DNA from: Calocera cornea HHB12733
Taxonomy: Eukaryota; Basidiomycota; Dacrymycetes; Dacrymycetales; Dacrymycetaceae
Direction of reading: 5' to 3'
Assembly: GCA_001632435.1 (NCBI GenBank)
Contig: KV423945.1
Location: 156,172-220,171 of the forward strand
Length of the DNA: 64,000 bases
Shown here: positions 59,404 through 64,000 of the stretch, piece after piece
Layout of the letters: each line of letters opens with the position of its first letter
Numbering within the stretch: position 1 is the first letter of the stretch
The notes under the pieces: generated by a model
Told to the model about the DNA's origin: nothing
The model's database searches: none
What the model saw: the letters and a program-made list of their open reading frames with translations, nothing else
Made by a program: the position numbers and the translations under genes

Positions 59404-60173
59404 GGTAGAAAGCAAAAAGCAGAAAAAAGACTGAGTGGTGAGTGGTGCTTGACCGAGAACCGAAGGACCCTGTGCGGCCTTTTATTTCAGCTCGGGGGCC
59501 CAACCGTTGCAGTGCTAACCCCTCAACTTGACGAGGAGCAAAGGGCGAGTCGTCAGGTTGCGGAGACGACCCGTGTCATACCGATGTCGGATCCGTCATG
59601 CTCCGTAGGGTCCCTGTCCTCCCCGCTGAAGCGTAGGAGCATATGGAGCCATGAAAGGAACATAGCCACAGCGGATGCAAATGACGCCGCAAACGCTGGA
59701 GTCGAAATACAAATAGAACTCGTGTCGTGTGCTCGCTCCAATCCTAATCGCGAGCGCGCGCGGTCAGAACGCGAAATATGCATGTGTTTGAACGAACGAA
59801 CGAGGCGATATTACGAAAGCGACTGACAGCGACACGCAACACAAACAGGGATGCGTGACCCGGGACAAACCCCCGCGCGGCCCTCACCTAAAGGAACCGA
59901 CATCTTTCCGTGTTAGCCCAGATGCCATCCCGTCCCGTCGCGGGAGTCGGCGACGGCCTCCCTCCGGTGCTGGTACAGTGCTTCGGCGAGGCTCGCCGAT
60001 TGCGGTTCTGCCCACCGCGGACCGCTCATGCCGGTCGCTAGGCATGCATGCAGTGCGTCGTGCGAGCTCGCTTTCGGGGCAATGTGACTGCGACGGCCCG
60101 CACTGCTTCGGTCCGGGATAATGGAATAGCGGTGGTCCGATACGGAGCTCCATCGATCCATCGCTCCTACCGA
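59404..60173. other. Intergenic promoter of the ADP/ATP carrier
   Basis: 770 bp with no supported gene; both flanking genes are on the minus strand. GC-rich (CpG-rich) in the left and middle parts. A short run of CGAA units near 59790-59802 is noted; no TATA box was convincing. Confidence 0.5.
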
Positions 60174-60827
60174 CTATGCCTTCCACGCGAAAGCGCGAAC
60201 CGGAGAGCCGTCGCAGCCAGCCAATCGAAGGGGAACCAGGCTGACCATCCACTCTCCCTCCTGGATGGCCGCCAGGTTGGTTAGGTTCTCGGCAATGATG
60301 CCGCCAGAGCCTAGGACCTCTTCATGCACACCAAAGTCCCATGTACCACCGTTGATTGCAGTGGCGTCCGGGGAGAGAGTGTCGACGCCGATCACTTTGA
60401 CGCCGCGCTTCAGGATCTCGGCGGCCGCGGCGCGCGTGAGGTACGGGTGGTCGTAGTAGATGCTGTGGCCCCAGTGCTTTGACCAGTCCGTGCGAATGAG
60501 GAGGATATTGCCCGACTTCATGAGATCCTCGAAGATTGCCAGGTCTTCCCACTGGATCTTCCCCTTCGCGCCTTTGTAGGACATGTCGAGGACCGCGGCG
60601 CGCCCAATGAACGTATCGATAGGAACATCGTCGATCTTCTTCCCATCGGCGATGAAGTGGTAGGGCGCGTCGACGTGCGTTCCCGTATGGCTGCCCATCT
60701 GCAGGCGCTGGACATTGTACCCGTCCCGCGAAAGCTCGGCCGCCGGTGCACAGTGGAACCTCGGGTCACCAGGGTAGATTTGCATTCCCGATTCCAGAGG
60801 ATGCGAGAGATCCACAATGTCCTTCAT
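60174..60827 (-). CDS. Putative cyclase (kynurenine-formamidase-like, PF04199 type)
   Basis: Single-exon gene of 217 aa. The start is ATG at 60827 (MKDIVDLSHPLESGMQIYPG), the usual first strand of the family; the frame stays open to 60968, so a longer start is possible but less likely. The metal-binding motif HTGTHVDAPYHF (His, His, Asp, His) is complete. Further landmarks: ILLIRTDWSKHWG, YLTRAAAAEILKRGVKVIGV and GVDTLSPDA, then HEEVLGSGGIIAENLTNL. The family includes metal-dependent kynurenine formamidases and lactone-type cyclases. Substrate cannot be told. Cytosolic by absence of a signal. Divergent from MIC19. Confidence 0.88.
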   Translation of the reverse strand: MKDIVDLSHPLESGMQIYPGDPRFHCAPAAELSRDGYNVQRLQMGSHTGTHVDAPYHFIADGKKIDDVPIDTFIGRAAVLDMSYKGAKGKIQWEDLAIFEDLMKSGNILLIRTDWSKHWGHSIYYDHPYLTRAAAAEILKRGVKVIGVDTLSPDATAINGGTWDFGVHEEVLGSGGIIAENLTNLAAIQEGEWMVSLVPLRLAGCDGSPVRAFAWKA

Positions 60828-61018
60828 TCCAAGGATATAATGTAGAGGCTGCTTAGGAATAAGAAACGAACGACGAGGAGCAACACAAGAAAGTGGCACT
60901 GAGCACCAGCCGCTGGCACTGGGCCGAACCCTACTTGAATACAGTGACGACACGGAAGCTTTTCCCAACTTCGGCTCTCTCCCACCCTGCGCTCTCCTCG
61001 GCGTCTACAGTATCGGCC

Positions 61019-61770
61019 ATGGGTGCCGATCAGTCCAAGCCCTCCCCGGAGGACGAAAAGGTCGTCTACGGCGACCAGAGCAATGTAAACGTGTGTGGTT
61101 CGGACTTACCGACCGGGCGGCGGCGTGCTGACGAGCGTGCATGCAGTTCTCCGCCGACCTGCTCTCCCACCTCTCCGACACGCGCAGCTCGCCGCACCCG
61201 ACGCCCGAGCGGCAAGAGACGCTAGACGCGCACATCCGCTCGCGCATCAGTGCCGAGCTGCAGCGGCTGCAGTCCGAGGAGGAGGAAGTGCGGGCGGAGA
61301 TCGAGCGGACGCTCGAGAAGGAGAACCTGGACCGGGAGGCTGCGAACGCGGAGGAGGGGACGGAGGTGCATAGCGAGATCCTGGGGAGGGACATGGAGGA
61401 GCTCAGGAAGAAGGTGGAGAGGTTCGAGAGTGGTCGTGCGATGAGGGGAGAGGGGAGGGAGGAGGTCAAGGGGAAGCAGGAGGCCGTCGTGCAGTGTTAC
61501 AAGTGCGTTCTCTGTCCCTCGTTCTGCGCTTGCTGCAACTCGGGCGCCTGCCTGCAGCTCCACAGCTGCTTGGCCGTGCGATTCCCTGGCTCTCGCTGAC
61601 GTAAATCACAGGACGAACGCCTCCCGGCCACTAGACTGCTGGCAAGAAGTAGAAGCCTTCAAAGCCTCTGTCGCAAAACTGGAAGATGTGCGTCCCCCTT
61701 CTCCTGTTCGTCTTCGCCCAAACCGTGACTGACCCAGAGGCAACAGCAATACATCCAATCCTTCCGATAG
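61019..61770 (+). CDS. MIC19: MICOS subunit MIC19-like CHCH protein
   Basis: Part of the complex that keeps cristae junctions in mitochondria. Exons 61019-61090, 61147-61502, 61612-61687 and 61738-61770 give 178 aa. The start MGADQSKPS fits an N-myristoylation signal (Gly2, Ser6), as in animal MIC19. A long charged coiled coil occupies about 50-125 (QRLQSEEEEVRAEIERTLEK, EEGTEVHSEILGRDMEELRK). The CHCH-type end is VVQCYKTNASRPLDCWQEVE: a C-x10-C pair, similar to yeast Mic19, followed by FKASVAKLED and YIQSFR. Only one C-x10-C pair is seen rather than a full twin pair. The last intron was chosen to restore EDRQQQYIQSFR. Confidence 0.87.
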
Positions 61771-62508
61771 CCCGTACTTGCATAGACCCTAATCCGAGCT
61801 CCCGTGCTGGGTAGCTCAAAACCCGCTCGTAACACACTTTGTGTAGGAGCAGGAAAAGTGTAATGGATATCCTCTTATCCGCTCCTTGCGCTCCTTCAGC
61901 CGCTTCTCCATTCCCGTCGCTCCATGCACTCCAGGAGACTTTGCATAGCGGGACGTAAGGAAGAAGCCCGAAACGGTCATGGCATACAACAGCACCAACC
62001 TCTGTAAGCTGAAGCTGAAGCTAACCTATCAGTTAAGTTACACAATTTCTCCTACAAAAGCAAACACACCACAACACAAAAACAAGCGAAAGGAAACGAG
62101 CGGCCGAGGCTGGGGAGGGCGACCTTGTAGCGCCTTATACGTGTAGGGGGTACTCTGTACCTACGTTCTTTGTACGGATATCAACAGAAGGGGTTACCAG
62201 AGATAGAGAAGAGATGATGAACAAATATAGCGAGTGACCGCGCATGCGGCTGGGGACCGGGAGATGGATGTTTAGCATGGGAGGAAGAACGCAGGGGGAA
62301 GGCGGAGATAGTCCGTAGGAGATACAAGGGTTGGGAGCTGTTGTAATGGTGGTGAAGGTGTTTGTGTTGTTGGTGTTGTTTGTGCGAAGTGAGCGATGCA
62401 GCGACGCGAATCCAGCGAATGGAGAGGGACGAATGACCGAGAGCGAGAGAAGACGTTGCACAACCCAGAGAAAGAGAGCAAGCCGAGGACCGAACAGCGT
62501 GCCGTTCG
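61771..62508. other. Intergenic, convergent 3' regions of MIC19 and the polyQ membrane protein
   Basis: 738 bp between convergent stop codons, with no supported gene. G/T-rich tract on the plus strand at about 62331-62390. Confidence 0.5.
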
Positions 62509-63988
62509 TTACATGTGGTCGTCCTGCCCGCGCGGACCCTCCGGGCTGGGCGTCATCTCGGCCCTGCTCCCGCGCCAGAGCACCTGGTCGGCCTCTTGCT
62601 GCTGCTGCTGGTCCCACGCTAGTTGCTGCTCCCGCTGCTCCCTCTGCTGTTGCTGTTGCTGTTGCTGCGCCCAATGCTGCTGTTGCTGCCACACCTGATT
62701 CTGCCTCGCGCCCGCAGGCATCGGCTCCCCAGCCCACTCCAGCTCCCTGGCCTCGCGCTCACTCGGGCTGGCCAACGAAGGCGGCTGGACGCTCATCGCG
62801 CTGAGCCGATTGACCCTCCCGTCATTCTGCGTCAGGAGGGACAGGTTGGGCGTCGGGGTCGTGGCCGCCGCGTGCAGCGCCGCGAGGGAGGCGTTCGTGC
62901 GGCTTTTGGGGGCCGTGGGCGTTTTGCGCAGGAAGGGGGGCGTGGGGGGCGAGGTCGTGGGCGAGGGGGTCTCGCTCCCGCTTGCACTGGCAGTCACACT
63001 CCCACTCCCACTCCCGCTGGCGACAGCATTCCCGCTCCCCACACTCTGCGCGCTCCCGACCCGCTCCATCTCCGCCGTCCGTGGTCCCGCCCCCGGACTC
63101 GGATCCCTCGAAGGAGCAGTATAGCTCGCCCCCTGGCTCAACGGGCTCGGGCGGTAGCTCCCTCCCGAGCCGGTCCGCGCGTGCGTGACGGCCAGCGCAG
63201 CTTCCCGGCGCTTCGAGGGGCGGTAGGGGGATTTCTCGGGCCGCTCGGGAGAGAGGACGCGTGGTTGGTTCGCGGGGTCGTCTTCCGGGGGCGTGACGAC
63301 CACTTTGGCGCCTGCGCTACCGGCGGCGGCTGCCATCGCCCCGGGCGGCAAGCGGGGCCCGGAGGACGTCCGCCGCGCGGGGGGAGGAACGTGCTTCCCC
63401 AGCATCGGGACGGCTGCGCCGGCTACGGCCGCAGCGCCGGGGGAGACGATCTCGAAGGAGACTGTCTTACCGTCGCGGGTTAGGAAGGAGGAGCCGGTGC
63501 TAGAGGAGACGTGCTTCATTGATGGGCGCGGGGGCATTTTGGTTGTTCGATGAGAGGAGGAGGACTGTCTCTGCACAGAGACAAAAGTGCATCAGTACCC
63601 GCGCTTGACATAGTGTGGATGATAGAGGAAAGCGGGAGGGAAAAGGACGGGCATGTACCTTTCTCTCCTTCTCAGCGCGCTTGATAGACCTCCCCCACCA
63701 GATCCACGCAAACACGACGAGGGCGACGATGGCCATGCCGCCCAGTGCGCCGCCGACGATAGCCCCGATGGGGATGTTGCTCCCGCCGCCTCCGCTTGAG
63801 CTGGGCTGGGTGGTGGGGCCGATCTGGTAGGTGACGGTTACGACTGATGCGCCTGCTGGGTCCAGGGGTGGGGTGGAGGAGGTGGGATTGGAGGTGGGGG
63901 TGGGGGTGTGGGCGGTGCTGTCGAAGAGGAGGGAGGAGTCGGAGGGGGCGGGAAGGGTGTCGGTTGCGGTGCCGGAGGGGGAGGCCAT
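62509..63988 (-). CDS. Single-pass membrane protein with polyQ cytoplasmic tail, possibly 5' partial
   Basis: Exons 63988-63659 and 63570-62509 give 463 aa. The extracellular part is short and Ser/Thr/Pro-rich (MASPSGTATDTLPAPSDSS). One helix (about residues 75-95: IPIGAIVGGALGGMAIVALV, then FAWIWW) is followed by basic KRAEKERK. The long cytoplasmic tail is rich in Ser, Pro and Thr and has a glutamine-rich end (WQQQQHWAQQQQQQQQ). Overall architecture resembles fungal wall-stress sensor-like proteins (SKG6/WSC-type), but no defined ectodomain is seen. No signal peptide precedes the ATG, so the true start may lie beyond the right edge. Function unknown. Confidence 0.65.
62597..62692 (-). repeat. 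Glutamine-rich (CAG/CAA) repeat region
   Basis: Runs of CAG/CAA codons on the minus strand, with several Gln tracts (up to eight in a row) in the C-terminus of the membrane protein. CAA interruptions suggest moderate stability. Confidence 0.85.
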
Positions 63989-64000
63989 GGTGTGTGAGTA

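Noticed and set aside
60828..60968. 47-residue N-terminal extension of the cyclase
   Set aside because: In frame and somewhat presequence-like, but it would leave only 50 bp to the divergent MIC19 start and lies before the usual family start; kept as an alternative only.

Overview
This window is nuclear DNA of a filamentous basidiomycete, most likely an Agaricomycete. The reasons are GC-rich coding sequence, dense genes with many short GT-AG introns of about 48-65 nt (often 5-20 exons per gene), a fused TRP5-type tryptophan synthase, a fungal kinesin-1, a CAAX-ended G-gamma subunit, and secreted Ser/Thr-rich surface proteins. The species cannot be named from the sequence alone. I rebuilt 27 protein genes by joining exons by eye. 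Except where stated, exon phases were checked and each model translates without stops. I see no tRNA or rRNA genes, CRISPR arrays, transposons or viral elements.

Layout, left to right. 1-9 kb: truncated TRAPP-II subunit TRS120 (-), tryptophan synthase (+), a Tim17/22/23-like membrane protein (-), a WDR53-like protein (+), a DUF1776 protein (+). 9-14 kb: an arrestin-like protein (+) and a GPI-type surface protein with four 8-cysteine repeats (+). 14-19 kb: ELF1 (-)/RPT3 (+) and P5C reductase (-)/ALG13 (+), two divergent pairs. 19-25 kb: an N-glycosylation-rich secreted protein with a perfect heptapeptide repeat (+) and PI 4-kinase PIK1 (+). 25-34 kb: KRE2/MNT1 mannosyltransferase (-), TOM40 (+), kinesin-1 (+). 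34-45 kb: a Pumilio protein (+), SEC16 (+), G-gamma (+). 45-53 kb: eIF2B-beta (-), GH51 arabinofuranosidase (+), a PhoD-like membrane phosphatase (+). 53-64 kb: PEX6 (-), ADP/ATP carrier (-), a cyclase-family hydrolase (-), MIC19 (+), and a polyQ single-pass membrane protein running to the right edge (-).

The genes are mostly independent housekeeping functions, not one pathway or a metabolite cluster. Secretory-pathway genes (TRS120, ALG13, PIK1, KRE2, SEC16) and mitochondrial genes (Tim17-like, TOM40, ADP/ATP carrier, MIC19) are both frequent, but interleaved with others. Many neighbours are divergent and share short intergenic promoters (about 85-430 bp).

The least explained loci are (a) the four-repeat 8-cysteine GPI protein at 12.4-13.9 kb, whose repeats keep different subsets of the same two introns, (b) the secreted repeat protein at 19.2-20.7 kb, in whose model every intron is phase 1, and (c) the cluster of tiny exons, one of only 6 nt, around the kinesin P-loop.
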